Shown one piece after another: positions 9,322-17,623 of a stretch of DNA of 64,000 nucleotides; the first letter of the stretch is position 1, and every line of letters begins with the position of its first letter. This DNA is from Bacteroidia bacterium. Its GTDB lineage: Bacteria; Bacteroidota; Bacteroidia; Flavobacteriales; Flavobacteriaceae. Made by a program: the position numbers and the translations under genes. The notes under the pieces are model-generated. The model was not told the DNA's origin. It saw only the letters and a list, made by a program, of their open reading frames with translations, and ran no database searches. The stretch is from NCBI GenBank assembly GCA_030428705.1, contig JAUIDI010000003.1:62001-126000 (forward strand), written 5' to 3'.

Positions 9322-10317
9322 ATGCCAAATAGACCGATAGTATTGGCCATGACCATAGGGATGCTTTCCCTATGGTCTTCTTGTTCCTTTAAAAAACCTG
9401 ACAATAAGGGCCTTGGTGTCGAGCATGTCATCGTAATCGGTTTTGACGGTCTGAGCCCTGATGGATTGCAAAATTCCAAAACACCCACATTCGACCGCTT
9501 GATTCGTGAAGGGTCTTCCACAATGCATGCGAGAGCGGTTTTACCGACCAGTTCAAGCCCCAATTGGGCTTCGATGATCATGGGTGCCGGCCCTGAGCAA
9601 CACGGTATTACGTCGAATGCTTGGGAAAAGGACAATTTTGTGCTTCCCACGGTTACCCAATATGATGATTTTTTGTTTCCGACCATTTTCCATTTAATAG
9701 ATGCACAAATACCCGATGCCCAAATCGGTGCAATCTATCATTGGGGCGGTTTTGGGCGATTGTTCGAAAAAGGTGCGGTAGACTATGATAAAAATCCAGA
9801 AGATGAAAGGGAAACGGCAAAGATGGCGAGTGCCTATATCATAGAAAAAAAACCAAAATTTACTTTTGTTCATTTTGACCATGTGGATCATGCCGGCCAT
9901 GAGTTCGGACATGGTACATCTGAGTATTATGAATCTGTAGAAGAGGCAGACCAACTTTTGGCACAGCTAATGACCGCAATTGAAGAAGCGGGGATAACGG
10001 AAAATACAGTAGTCATAGTTAGTGCCGACCATGGCGGCCTTGGCAAAGGCCATGGTGGCGAATCGCTTAAAGAAATCGAAATTCCTTTTATCATTTGGGG
10101 TAGACCGATTAAAAAGGATTACAAGATACAATACCCTGTTTATCAATACGATAATGCGGCAACCGTCGCTTTTGCATTGGGATTGAAAACACCAAGCGCA
10201 TGGATTGGTAGGCCGGTTAAAAATGCCTTTAAAGGATTTGGATCCGAGGATGCCTACTCTCTCTTGGAACAATTGAAAGAACCGGTTATTTTGCCTGCAA
10301 GTGAAGGATATAAATAG
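9322..10317 (+). CDS. Alkaline-phosphatase-superfamily type I phosphodiesterase/pyrophosphatase lipoprotein, ended by an in-frame TAG
   Basis: This 331-residue product has a lipoprotein signal with Cys21 (WSSC). Metal and active-site motifs of the NPP/PhnA branch follow: GFDG (first Asp), PTSSSPNW with a Ser in the nucleophile position, HFDHVDHAGH, SADHGG and KGHGG. In this branch they bind two zinc ions and cleave phosphodiesters, pyrophosphates or phosphonoacetate. The catalytic domain looks complete. The same frame continues without another stop for 219 codons after TAG (10315-10317) and encodes two further recognisable domains (see next entry), so this product is the truncated form of an originally 550-residue multidomain enzyme. 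Position in the locus suggests release of headgroups at the cell surface. Confidence 0.85.
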   Translation: MPNRPIVLAMTIGMLSLWSSCSFKKPDNKGLGVEHVIVIGFDGLSPDGLQNSKTPTFDRLIREGSSTMHARAVLPTSSSPNWASMIMGAGPEQHGITSNAWEKDNFVLPTVTQYDDFLFPTIFHLIDAQIPDAQIGAIYHWGGFGRLFEKGAVDYDKNPEDERETAKMASAYIIEKKPKFTFVHFDHVDHAGHEFGHGTSEYYESVEEADQLLAQLMTAIEEAGITENTVVIVSADHGGLGKGHGGESLKEIEIPFIIWGRPIKKDYKIQYPVYQYDNAATVAFALGLKTPSAWIGRPVKNAFKGFGSEDAYSLLEQLKEPVILPASEGYK

Positions 10318-10974
10318 ACCGGGGGTCTTTTCGATGAACACGTAAATATTGAGATAAAAAATCCAAATAAGGAAGGGGAAATAAGATATACGCTAGACGG
10401 AACCATGCCCACCAAAGATTCGAAGTTGGCAAATGGACTTATAGGTGTAGACTTTAATACGGTTGTAAAAAGCGCTATTTTTAAGGAAGGCAAGATCAGT
10501 AGCCCAATAGCCGATGGATATTTCAGGGTCAAATATCGCATCAGCGGGCAACCGGTACATTACGAGATTTATTATTTGGACAATCTAAGTTTTATGCCAG
10601 AATTGACAAATAAAAAGCCGGATCTGACGGGTAGCTGTTATGAAATAACCACCGATGAAATAAATACATTGGTAAAATCCAATACGGCTATACGATTTAC
10701 CACCCAAGTTAAGATTGGTCAAGAAGACACCTTTTCTTTTTATATCCGTTCCGACGATGGAAGCAAACTATTGATAGATAATAAGTTGGTCATAGACAAC
10801 GACGGAGATCATGGAGTACGGGAAAAAAGTGGTAATATCCATTTGGAAAAGGGTAAGCACAAATTGGAAGTCCTTTGGTTTAATGGTGGTGGGGATGGTT
10901 GGCTTGATGTCTTTGTTGAGAGTTCGAACATGCCAAAGCAGATTTTACCGACCACTATGTTGAAAATCGATTAA
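10318..10974 (+). pseudogene. In-frame 3' part of the phosphodiesterase gene: chitobiase/hexosaminidase C-terminal-like domain plus PA14 domain
   Basis: The frame is the same as that of the preceding phosphodiesterase and is open from the codon after TAG to a TAA at 10972-10974. The first residues read TGGLFDEHVNIEI and then EIRYTLDGTMPTKDS, a typical chitobiase-C-terminal-like strand pair that starts before the first available ATG (10405). A PA14 carbohydrate-binding-like domain follows, with SDDGSKLLIDNKLVIDN and a DGWLDVF strand. Because the domain begins upstream of ATG 10405, and no good ribosome-binding context precedes that ATG, this is best explained as the tail of a protein split by one nonsense codon. 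The stop may be a real mutation, an assembly error or a readthrough site. Confidence 0.75.
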
Positions 10975-10975
10975 C

Positions 10976-12247
10976 ATGCAGATTCGAATCGTTCTTTTTC
11001 TAGGGATGCTATTGACTGCCTTTCCTTGTACTTCACAGGAAAAAGGAACACAGTTGCCCCCCTGGGAGGAGGGAGTGATGGAAATCCATCATATCGGTAC
11101 GGGCCGGGGTGATGTTGCCTTTTGTATATTTCCCGATGGCACGACCCTCTTGGTCGATGCCGGCGACATGTCTGAAACGCACCCAAGAACGATGTCCGAC
11201 AGAAATGTCCCATTAATGCCCAATAGGAGTAAATCTGCCCCCGAATGGATAGTTGATTACATTAGGCAATTCCATCCGAAGAAAAATAAGGCCGTTCTTG
11301 ATTATGCAATGATTACGCATTACCACGACGACCATTTTGGCGAATTGGACAGCACACGGACTTTTTTCAAAAAAGGAAACTATTACTTGACTGGAATCAC
11401 CGAAGTAGGGCATCATATTCCTATTAAAAAAATGTTGGACCGTGGGCACAGCTTTCCACTTGATTTGAAAGACCCTGCCGTACAAAAAGAACTGAACGAT
11501 GACGATAAGTACGGAATGATACCCACATTAAAAAACTACTGGGCGTTTATCGACTATCAAAACAAGGAGAACGGCTTGGGACACGAACCCTTAAAAGCAG
11601 GTTCGAAACATCAGATCGTATTGAAAAATACATCCGATAGATTTCTAACATTTGCCGTCAGGAATATTGCCGTAAACGGTACTATTTGGACCGGAGATGG
11701 CGAAGGTTATTTCAGTTTGTTCAAAGAAGGCGAATATCCCGGGGAAAATCCATTGAGCACCTGCATCAAAATATCGTATGGCGAATTCGATTATTTTACC
11801 GGGGGCGACATTTCCGGAGTGAATGCCTTGGGCGATTCCGATTTTAAGACCGTAGAGGCCAACATTGCGCCCGTTGTCGGGCCTGTGGATGTCGCCACTT
11901 TGAACCATCACGGGAACAGGGATTCCCAAAATGTTTTTTATGTAAGGACTTTAAGGCCACGGGTCTGGATCGGACAAACATGGTCATCCGATCATCCGGG
12001 CAACAATGTATTGCGAAGGCTATTGTCAAAAGAACTGTATCCCGGTGAAAGGGATTTGTTCTCGACGGCCATGTTACAGGCCAATAAGGATGTTGTCGGC
12101 GGATTAATGGACCGGTACAAGAGCTTGCAAGGCCATGTGGTTGTGAAAGTCTATGAAAAAGGGTCTAAGTACGATGTCTATGTTCTTAACGATGCATCGC
12201 AAGAAAGAGAAGTATTGAAAAAATTCGGGCCATATGAATCAAGATAA
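10976..12247 (+). CDS. Secreted metallo-beta-lactamase-fold hydrolase (ComEC/Rec2 C-terminal-like)
   Basis: The protein has 423 residues with a Sec signal peptide (cleavage near residue 21, after CTSQ or just before). A metallo-beta-lactamase fold follows, with the metal-binding motif THYHDDHFG (about residues 108-116), a second ligand region TGGDIS and a late NHHGNRDS. The fold is used by phosphodiesterases, nucleases and sulfatases among others; the closest general type is the stand-alone ComEC/Rec2-like hydrolase. It starts one base after the stop of the phosphodiesterase frame and overlaps the following PLP gene by 14 bp, so it is in the operon. A role as a secreted phosphodiesterase is inference from context only. 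Confidence 0.8.
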   Translation: MQIRIVLFLGMLLTAFPCTSQEKGTQLPPWEEGVMEIHHIGTGRGDVAFCIFPDGTTLLVDAGDMSETHPRTMSDRNVPLMPNRSKSAPEWIVDYIRQFHPKKNKAVLDYAMITHYHDDHFGELDSTRTFFKKGNYYLTGITEVGHHIPIKKMLDRGHSFPLDLKDPAVQKELNDDDKYGMIPTLKNYWAFIDYQNKENGLGHEPLKAGSKHQIVLKNTSDRFLTFAVRNIAVNGTIWTGDGEGYFSLFKEGEYPGENPLSTCIKISYGEFDYFTGGDISGVNALGDSDFKTVEANIAPVVGPVDVATLNHHGNRDSQNVFYVRTLRPRVWIGQTWSSDHPGNNVLRRLLSKELYPGERDLFSTAMLQANKDVVGGLMDRYKSLQGHVVVKVYEKGSKYDVYVLNDASQEREVLKKFGPYESR

Positions 12248-13598
12248 CTCCGAAATGGATCCAAACAAAAAGGTAGAAGGGGATATCAACCTGACCTTGG
12301 CAAGAAAGTCTTGGACGGAAAATGAATTGGATGATCGAACCAAAATCCTTTTGGAAAAAGACGCCGAATACTTTTTGCATCAATCCTTGTCCACACCTTG
12401 TTTAGATGTTTTATCGAACTGCCAAGGGGCCTATATCGAGAATATTTCGGGTAAGAAATACTTGGATTTTCACGGCAACAATGTTCATCAAATTGGGTTC
12501 TCACACCCCGTATTGATCGACAGGCTGATAAAACAGTTACAGGGGCTTACATTTTCTACCCGACGTTATACGAACGAAACGGCCATTGCTTTTGCCGAAA
12601 AACTGGTTTCCATAACCCCTGAAGGCCTTGATAAGGTTTTATTGACCCCGAACGGAAGTTCCGCGGTCGGAATCGCCCTGAAACTTGCCAGGGCCGTGAC
12701 CGGTAAACATAAAGTAGTTTCTTTTTGGGATGCTTTTCATGGCGCATCGTTGGATGCCATAAGTGTCGGCGGGGAGGCCGTATTTCGAGAATACATGGGC
12801 CCGTTGATGCCCGGGGTGGAGCGTATTCCCCCTCCCGTGACCTACAGGGGAATCTTCGAGGGTAATGAAGCCAAATGCCTCGAATATTTGGAATATGTTT
12901 TTTCGAAAGAAGGGGATATCGGAGCCTTTATAGCGGAAACCATTCGAAATACCGATGTTCAGATACCTTCAGAATCATTTTGGGCAGAAGCCCGGACACT
13001 TTGCGACAAATACGGGGTGTTGTTGATATTGGATGAAATCCCCATTGCTTTAGGCCGAACCGGTACCATGTTCGCCTTCGAGCCCTATGAAATAGTGCCC
13101 GATATTCTGTGTCTGGGGAAAGGTCTGGGAGGCGGTATTTTCCCCCAAGCGGCCATAGTTGCAAGAAAAGAGTACGACCGGTTCAACGATATTTCGTTGG
13201 GCCATTATACGCACGAAAAAAGTCCGTTGGGGGCAATGGCCGGCCTCACCACTTTGGAAATCTTGGAAAAAGAGCACATTCTGCAAAAAGTCGCCGAGGA
13301 CGAGATGTTTATGAAAAAGTCCATGCTTACATTAAAAGATAGATACGAAATTATAGGTGATGTACGCGGAAAAGGGCTTCTATGGGGTGTGGAATTGGTA
13401 AAAGACCGCCGTACAAAGGAAAAGGCAATCGACGAGGCCGAAAAAATAATGTATGAATGCCTTAAGAACGGATTGAGCTTCAAGGTCTCTTCGGGCAATG
13501 TACTACAGTTGGCTCCGGCCCTAACCATTTCAATGGCAAATCTTGAAAAAGCGGTACAGATCCTGGACAATGCTTTTTATACCTTGCAGAACAGTTAA
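12234..13598 (+). CDS. Class III PLP-dependent enzyme, probable (R)-1-hydroxy-2-aminoethylphosphonate ammonia-lyase (PbfA-like)
   Basis: This 454-residue cytoplasmic protein has the class III aminotransferase fold: SSAVGIALKLARA, a catalytic Asp in LILDEIPIALGRTG and the PLP lysine in LCLGKGLGGG (about residue 296). The usual transaminase signature DEVQTGFGRTG is altered to DEIPIALGRTG, as seen in lyase members such as PbfA, which eliminates ammonia from (R)-1-hydroxy-2-aminoethylphosphonate to give phosphonoacetaldehyde. The PhnX-like hydrolase and TIGR03364 oxidoreductase in the sister operon are the expected partners. It overlaps the upstream gene by 14 bp. The alternative is a true AEP:pyruvate-type or other omega-transaminase. 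The fold is certain; the lyase function is inferred from context and the motif change. Confidence 0.7.
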   Translation: MNQDNSEMDPNKKVEGDINLTLARKSWTENELDDRTKILLEKDAEYFLHQSLSTPCLDVLSNCQGAYIENISGKKYLDFHGNNVHQIGFSHPVLIDRLIKQLQGLTFSTRRYTNETAIAFAEKLVSITPEGLDKVLLTPNGSSAVGIALKLARAVTGKHKVVSFWDAFHGASLDAISVGGEAVFREYMGPLMPGVERIPPPVTYRGIFEGNEAKCLEYLEYVFSKEGDIGAFIAETIRNTDVQIPSESFWAEARTLCDKYGVLLILDEIPIALGRTGTMFAFEPYEIVPDILCLGKGLGGGIFPQAAIVARKEYDRFNDISLGHYTHEKSPLGAMAGLTTLEILEKEHILQKVAEDEMFMKKSMLTLKDRYEIIGDVRGKGLLWGVELVKDRRTKEKAIDEAEKIMYECLKNGLSFKVSSGNVLQLAPALTISMANLEKAVQILDNAFYTLQNS

Positions 13599-13611
13599 AA
13601 AATTAATCCTG

Positions 13612-15210
13612 ATGAACAATAAATACCTACTTCTAATTTCTAGCCTATTGATGGTTTTCCTTGTCACAGCACAAAAGGAGAACCCCCAATTTGTGGTACG
13701 ACCCTATTTGCAGAATGCCGAACCGAACTCGATTGTGGTAATGTGGGAAACTACGGCAGGAGAGGAAAGTATCGTGGAGTGGGGCACCACCAATAAATTG
13801 GGCCAAAAAACCCAAGGGAAAGCCTTTGACATCAATTTTTCGGAAACGAGGGTACATGAAGTGAAGATTGAGGGCCTAAAAAGATTTACCACCTATTACT
13901 ATCGGGTAAAAACGGGAGCGTTGCGCTCGGATATCTACCAATTCAAAACGCCCCCTTTCGCAAATGATGAAGAATCGTTCAACATGATTGCTATGAGCGA
14001 TATGCAAATCGATTCGCAACATCCGGGAAAATTTGGCGAGATCGTGCAAGAGGGCATTTTGACCTATTTGACCAAGGAATTCGGGGGGAAATTGCCCGAT
14101 AACCTCGCCTTGGTAATGATTCCGGGAGATTTGGTCTCCAACGGGAGCGATTACAGCCATTGGAACGGTCATTTCTTCAAGCCTTCGCACCAACTGTTTT
14201 CGCAGGTACCGGTATATCCCGTATTAGGCAACCATGAAAGGAACTCACAATTCTACTTCAAATATTTTAGCCTTCCGAAAAACGGCACTCCGGCCTATTC
14301 CGAGCATTGGTGGTATAAGGATTATGGCAATACAAGAATTATAGGTTTAGACTCGAATGATGGTTACCGCGATCTTCGCGAGCAATTGAGTTGGTTGGAA
14401 ACGGTATTGGACGAAACCGCAAAAAACGACGATATCGATTTTGTTTTTGCACAACTGCACCATCCCCACAAATCTGAATTATGGATTCCGGGGGAGGAAG
14501 ATTTTACCGGGAAGATCGTTAAACTGTTGGAAGATTTTTCCACTAAAACCGGAAAGCCTAGTATCCACTTTTTTGGGCATACCCACGGATATTCAAGAGG
14601 TCAGAGTAAAGACCACAAACATCTATGGGTCAATGTAGCTTCGGCCGGAGGTGCGATTGACAATTGGGGCGAATTTGAAGGTAGGGACTATGATGAGTTC
14701 ACGGTAACCCAAGACGAATATGGTTTTGTAATGGTCGAGGTCAGTGGGGTCAGGGACAATCCGAAGTTTACGTTAAAGCGGATAAGTCGCGGCAATAATG
14801 CAAGGCCACTGAACAATGCCCTGACCGATAGTATTACCGTTTGGAAGAAGAATGAGATACCGGAAGCCCCGGAGACCATTGCCACAACCGATAACCAAAC
14901 AGTCAAGTACAACGCTATTGTGTTAAAGGCCAGTCCTTTTAAAGGGAATATGGAAAAGGCCTTCCATGCCGCTTCCAACTGGCAAATTTCAACGTCAAAG
15001 GATTTCAGTAAACCGGTCTATGATAGCTGGAAACAATTTGAAAATTGGTATTATCTTGAAAATAGGCAAAAAGACGACGATCTTACCGATGAAAAAACCA
15101 AAAACCTTGAACCTGGTAAAACCTACTATTGGCGTGTACGGTATAGGGACCAATACTTGAATTGGAGCGAATGGTCACAAATACAGACTTTTAAAACTAC
15201 ATTAAAATGA
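13612..15210 (+). CDS. Secreted purple-acid-phosphatase-like metallophosphoesterase
   Basis: I chose ATG at 13612 because it starts a clean signal peptide (MNNKYLLLISSLLM, cleavage near VTAQ); an in-frame start 23 codons upstream would put a basic non-signal stretch inside the preceding gene. The 532-residue product has an N-terminal fibronectin-like purple acid phosphatase domain (VVRPYLQNAEPNSIVVMWET), then a calcineurin-like catalytic domain with MSDMQID, PGDLVSNG, LGNHERN and FGHTHGYSR metal-ligand motifs, and a C-terminal FnIII-like module (TYYWRVRYRDQYLNWSEW). The family hydrolyses phosphomonoesters, sometimes diesters, in the periplasm or at the surface. It follows the PbfA-like gene by 13 bp. 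Confidence 0.88.
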   Translation: MNNKYLLLISSLLMVFLVTAQKENPQFVVRPYLQNAEPNSIVVMWETTAGEESIVEWGTTNKLGQKTQGKAFDINFSETRVHEVKIEGLKRFTTYYYRVKTGALRSDIYQFKTPPFANDEESFNMIAMSDMQIDSQHPGKFGEIVQEGILTYLTKEFGGKLPDNLALVMIPGDLVSNGSDYSHWNGHFFKPSHQLFSQVPVYPVLGNHERNSQFYFKYFSLPKNGTPAYSEHWWYKDYGNTRIIGLDSNDGYRDLREQLSWLETVLDETAKNDDIDFVFAQLHHPHKSELWIPGEEDFTGKIVKLLEDFSTKTGKPSIHFFGHTHGYSRGQSKDHKHLWVNVASAGGAIDNWGEFEGRDYDEFTVTQDEYGFVMVEVSGVRDNPKFTLKRISRGNNARPLNNALTDSITVWKKNEIPEAPETIATTDNQTVKYNAIVLKASPFKGNMEKAFHAASNWQISTSKDFSKPVYDSWKQFENWYYLENRQKDDDLTDEKTKNLEPGKTYYWRVRYRDQYLNWSEWSQIQTFKTTLK

Positions 15211-15217
15211 AACCGAC

Positions 15218-15290
15218 ATGATCAAAATAATCCTTAAACACAGTGAAATGATTATTTTGATCATCAAACCTGCCCTGCCGTCAGGCAGGG
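15218..15290. repeat. Two consecutive hairpins between the metallophosphatase and alkaline-phosphatase-family genes
   Basis: A perfect 15-bp inverted repeat pairs 15218-15232 with 15250-15264 (ATGATCAAAATAATC and its complement) around a 17-nt loop. It is followed at 15273-15290 by a GC-rich stem CCCTGCC / GGCAGGG with a GTCA loop. Neither has a T run directly after it, so an intrinsic terminator is unlikely. They could be an mRNA processing or stability element, a site for a DNA-binding protein, or a dispersed intergenic repeat of the kind common in flavobacteria. Confidence 0.6.
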
Positions 15291-15328
15291 GTTACATGTG
15301 ACCATTGAAAAACAATAAAAACACACAC

Positions 15329-16423
15329 ATGAAAAATCGAATCATAAGTACACTTTTGTTCGTTCAATTTGGATTATTGGCACTTAACGCACAAAACGAA
15401 AACACCAAGGTTGTGTTGATAACATTAGATGGTTTCCGTTGGCAAGAACTTTTTACAGGTGCCGACCCCTTGCTGATAGCGAACAAAGAGTACGTTGGGG
15501 ATACTACCGAATTAAAAAAACGTTTTTGGCGCGATTCGCCAATCGAGAGGCGAAATGTATTGATGCCTTTCCTTTGGGGCGAAGTTTCAAAAATGGGCCA
15601 AATACATGGCAACCGTAATCTAGGGAGCGAAGTTGATTTGACCAATACAATGTGGTTTTCCTATCCGGGGTATAACGAAATCTTGACGGGCAAGGCTGAT
15701 GATCAAAGGATAACCAGCAATGACAAGATTAACAATCCGAACAAGACGATCTTAGAGATTGCCAATAACGACCTACGATACAGGGGAAAAGTCGCCGGCT
15801 TTGGCAGTTGGGATGTATTCCCGTTTATCATAAACGAAGAACGTTCAGGGGTTCCTGTCAATGCAGGGTTCGAGCTGGCCAAAGGAAACAATCTGACCGA
15901 TCGTGAAAAATTCCTGAACGAGCTGCAACCAAAAGTCCCAAGCCCTTGGAGTACCGTTAGGTTAGATGCTTTTACCCATAATTATGCCTTGGAGAATATG
16001 AAAAAAGAACATCCGAGTTTAGTATACATTTCTTATGGGGAAACCGATGATTTTGCCCATGAAGGTGAATACGATGCCTATTTAAAATCGGCCCACACGA
16101 CCGATTCCATGATAAAGGAGCTATGGAATTTCACTCAAAATGACCCTTTTTATAAAAACAATACGTTATTTATCATTTCAACCGATCATGGCAGGGGAAC
16201 AAAACCCTTAAAAACATGGACAGGGCATGGCAAAGAAATCAAGGGAGCGGGCAGTGTATGGCTAATCATGTTCGGCAAAGGCGTATCACCTTTAGGTGAG
16301 GCCAATGAAGGGCAATTGTACAGCAATAGGATTGCACCCACAATTTTGAAAGTATTGGGCCTGGAATTTGACGCAAGACAGACCGATGGTAAACCAATCA
16401 ACCTTTTATCGAACAAAAATTGA
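15329..16423 (+). CDS. Secreted alkaline-phosphatase-superfamily hydrolase
   Basis: The 364-residue product starts at ATG 15329, with an N-terminal signal peptide ending near LNAQ; an in-frame TTG at 15305 would add eight polar residues and is less likely. Motifs of the two-metal alkaline phosphatase superfamily are visible: ITLDGFRWQELF (first Asp), a nucleophile region SYPGYNEILTGK, GETDDFAHEGEYD, STDHGRG and WTGHGKE. The domain is closer to the phosphoglycerate-mutase-like/type I phosphodiesterase branch than to the phosphodiesterase at 9322, so the locus has two non-redundant enzymes of this superfamily. Substrate unknown; the context suggests phospho- or phosphonoesters. A strong terminator follows at 16523. 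Confidence 0.85.
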   Translation: MKNRIISTLLFVQFGLLALNAQNENTKVVLITLDGFRWQELFTGADPLLIANKEYVGDTTELKKRFWRDSPIERRNVLMPFLWGEVSKMGQIHGNRNLGSEVDLTNTMWFSYPGYNEILTGKADDQRITSNDKINNPNKTILEIANNDLRYRGKVAGFGSWDVFPFIINEERSGVPVNAGFELAKGNNLTDREKFLNELQPKVPSPWSTVRLDAFTHNYALENMKKEHPSLVYISYGETDDFAHEGEYDAYLKSAHTTDSMIKELWNFTQNDPFYKNNTLFIISTDHGRGTKPLKTWTGHGKEIKGAGSVWLIMFGKGVSPLGEANEGQLYSNRIAPTILKVLGLEFDARQTDGKPINLLSNKN

Positions 16424-16522
16424 GATTTTATAATGGTTTGATGACCTTTAGTTAACTATGGCAAAAGTTGAAAATGCGAATTTTACCACGTGATTATTTG
16501 AGTTAGTTTGAGTTAGTTTGTT

Positions 16523-16556
16523 AAAACCGGTATGTGTCCTACATACCGGTTTTTTT
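16523..16556 (+). terminator. Intrinsic terminator at the end of the susCD operon
   Basis: A 13-bp perfect stem pairs 16523-16535 with 16541-16553 (AAAACCGGTATGT and complement) around loop GTCCT and runs into a T stretch. It lies 100 bp after the alkaline-phosphatase-family gene and is preceded by a short direct repeat GAGTTAGTTT x2 (about 16499-16519). The 346-bp gap 16424-16769 holds nothing else I can support. Confidence 0.85.
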
Positions 16557-16769
16557 AGGTTTTGAAATACTCGGTTCTATAGTGTTCGCCATAGAACGAT
16601 ATTTTTTGATACAGGCAAACAAAAATATTTTGAAAAAGCTTGTCTTTAGTGAAACCAAAAGGCCCTATTTGACAATAATTATATTCGAACTGCCACGATT
16701 GCGTATATTCATATTATTTATGATGCGAATAATTATAGCTGACATAAAAAGAGCTTCAAAAATAAACAG

Positions 16770-17534
16770 ATGAAAAAATTAGCCTTCCTGATAGTACTGA
16801 TTTCCAGCTTTTCCTTTGCACAGAACAACAATGGTTTTAGAGTACATTCCCATAACGACTATTTGCAAAATATCCCGTTTTGGAAAGCCCTGGCCGCAGG
16901 TGCTAGCTCCGTTGAAGCCGATGTTTTTTTGGTCGGGGACGAATTGTTGGTCGCACATACCCAAAGTGAAATCGACACACTCAGAAATCTGGAAAAATTA
17001 TATTTGGAGCCGCTGGCGAAAAGTTTGGAAATGGACATCAATGCCGGCCAACCTTTTCAACTGCTTATTGATATTAAATCGGAAGCCTATGGCACTTTGG
17101 ATGCGATTATTGCCTCTGTTAGAGAGTATCCTTCTATCATGAATAGTAATACTGTTTCCGTAGTGATTTCGGGCAATCGGCCAAAGACCACCGAATATAT
17201 TGACTATCCCGATTTTATTTACTTCGATTATCAAAGTTTGGATGAGATCGGCGAGCGATCCACCCTAAAAAAGATTGCACTGGTCAGTTTGAGCTTTAAA
17301 AATTTCTCGGCATGGAACGGGAAAGGCAGATTGACATCCGAAGATGAGAAGAAGGTCATTTCAGCCATAGAAAAAGCACACGCTCTGGGAAAACCTTTTC
17401 GATTCTGGGCCACCCCCGATTCGAAAACGGCCTGGAAAGCCTTGGTACATTTGGGGGTGGATTTCATCAATACGGATATGCCTGACCAATGTGTCAAATA
17501 TTTGAACAAACTAAATGCGCAGGCTAAGAGATAA
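16770..17534 (+). CDS. Secreted PI-PLC/AIM6-like phosphodiesterase
   Basis: The 254-residue protein has a signal peptide (MKKLAFLIVLISSFSFAQ). It shows the PLC-like TIM-barrel phosphodiesterase pattern: an early HSHNDY motif, then SVEADVFLV and LLVAHTQ, which supply the catalytic His and metal-binding Glu/Asp, an LLIDIKS strand and a C-terminal INTDMPD. This group (resembling yeast AIM6) is related to PI-PLC and glycerophosphodiester phosphodiesterases. It lies beyond the terminator at 16523, so it may have its own promoter, but its activity fits the phosphodiester theme of the locus. Confidence 0.8.
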   Translation: MKKLAFLIVLISSFSFAQNNNGFRVHSHNDYLQNIPFWKALAAGASSVEADVFLVGDELLVAHTQSEIDTLRNLEKLYLEPLAKSLEMDINAGQPFQLLIDIKSEAYGTLDAIIASVREYPSIMNSNTVSVVISGNRPKTTEYIDYPDFIYFDYQSLDEIGERSTLKKIALVSLSFKNFSAWNGKGRLTSEDEKKVISAIEKAHALGKPFRFWATPDSKTAWKALVHLGVDFINTDMPDQCVKYLNKLNAQAKR

Positions 17535-17623
17535 CGGAATTTCTTATAGGCTTTTCCGCTTTAACAGGAACACCGCTGAATTCCCTTGGGCCCTAAATCA
17601 CTGACTATTTGATTAAAGCCTGA

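Noticed and set aside
10405-10974. Independent 189-residue PA14 protein starting at ATG 10405
   Set aside because: The first domain starts upstream of this ATG in the same frame as the phosphodiesterase, and no clear translation signal precedes it.
12234-13598. Call as ordinary acetylornithine or AEP:pyruvate transaminase
   Set aside because: The altered DEIPIALGRTG motif and the PhnX-like/FAD neighbours fit a PbfA-type lyase better; kept as the alternative only.
16534-16773. 79-codon frame before the PI-PLC-like gene
   Set aside because: It starts inside the terminator hairpin at 16523-16556, has AT-driven hydrophobic composition and overlaps the real start of the next gene.
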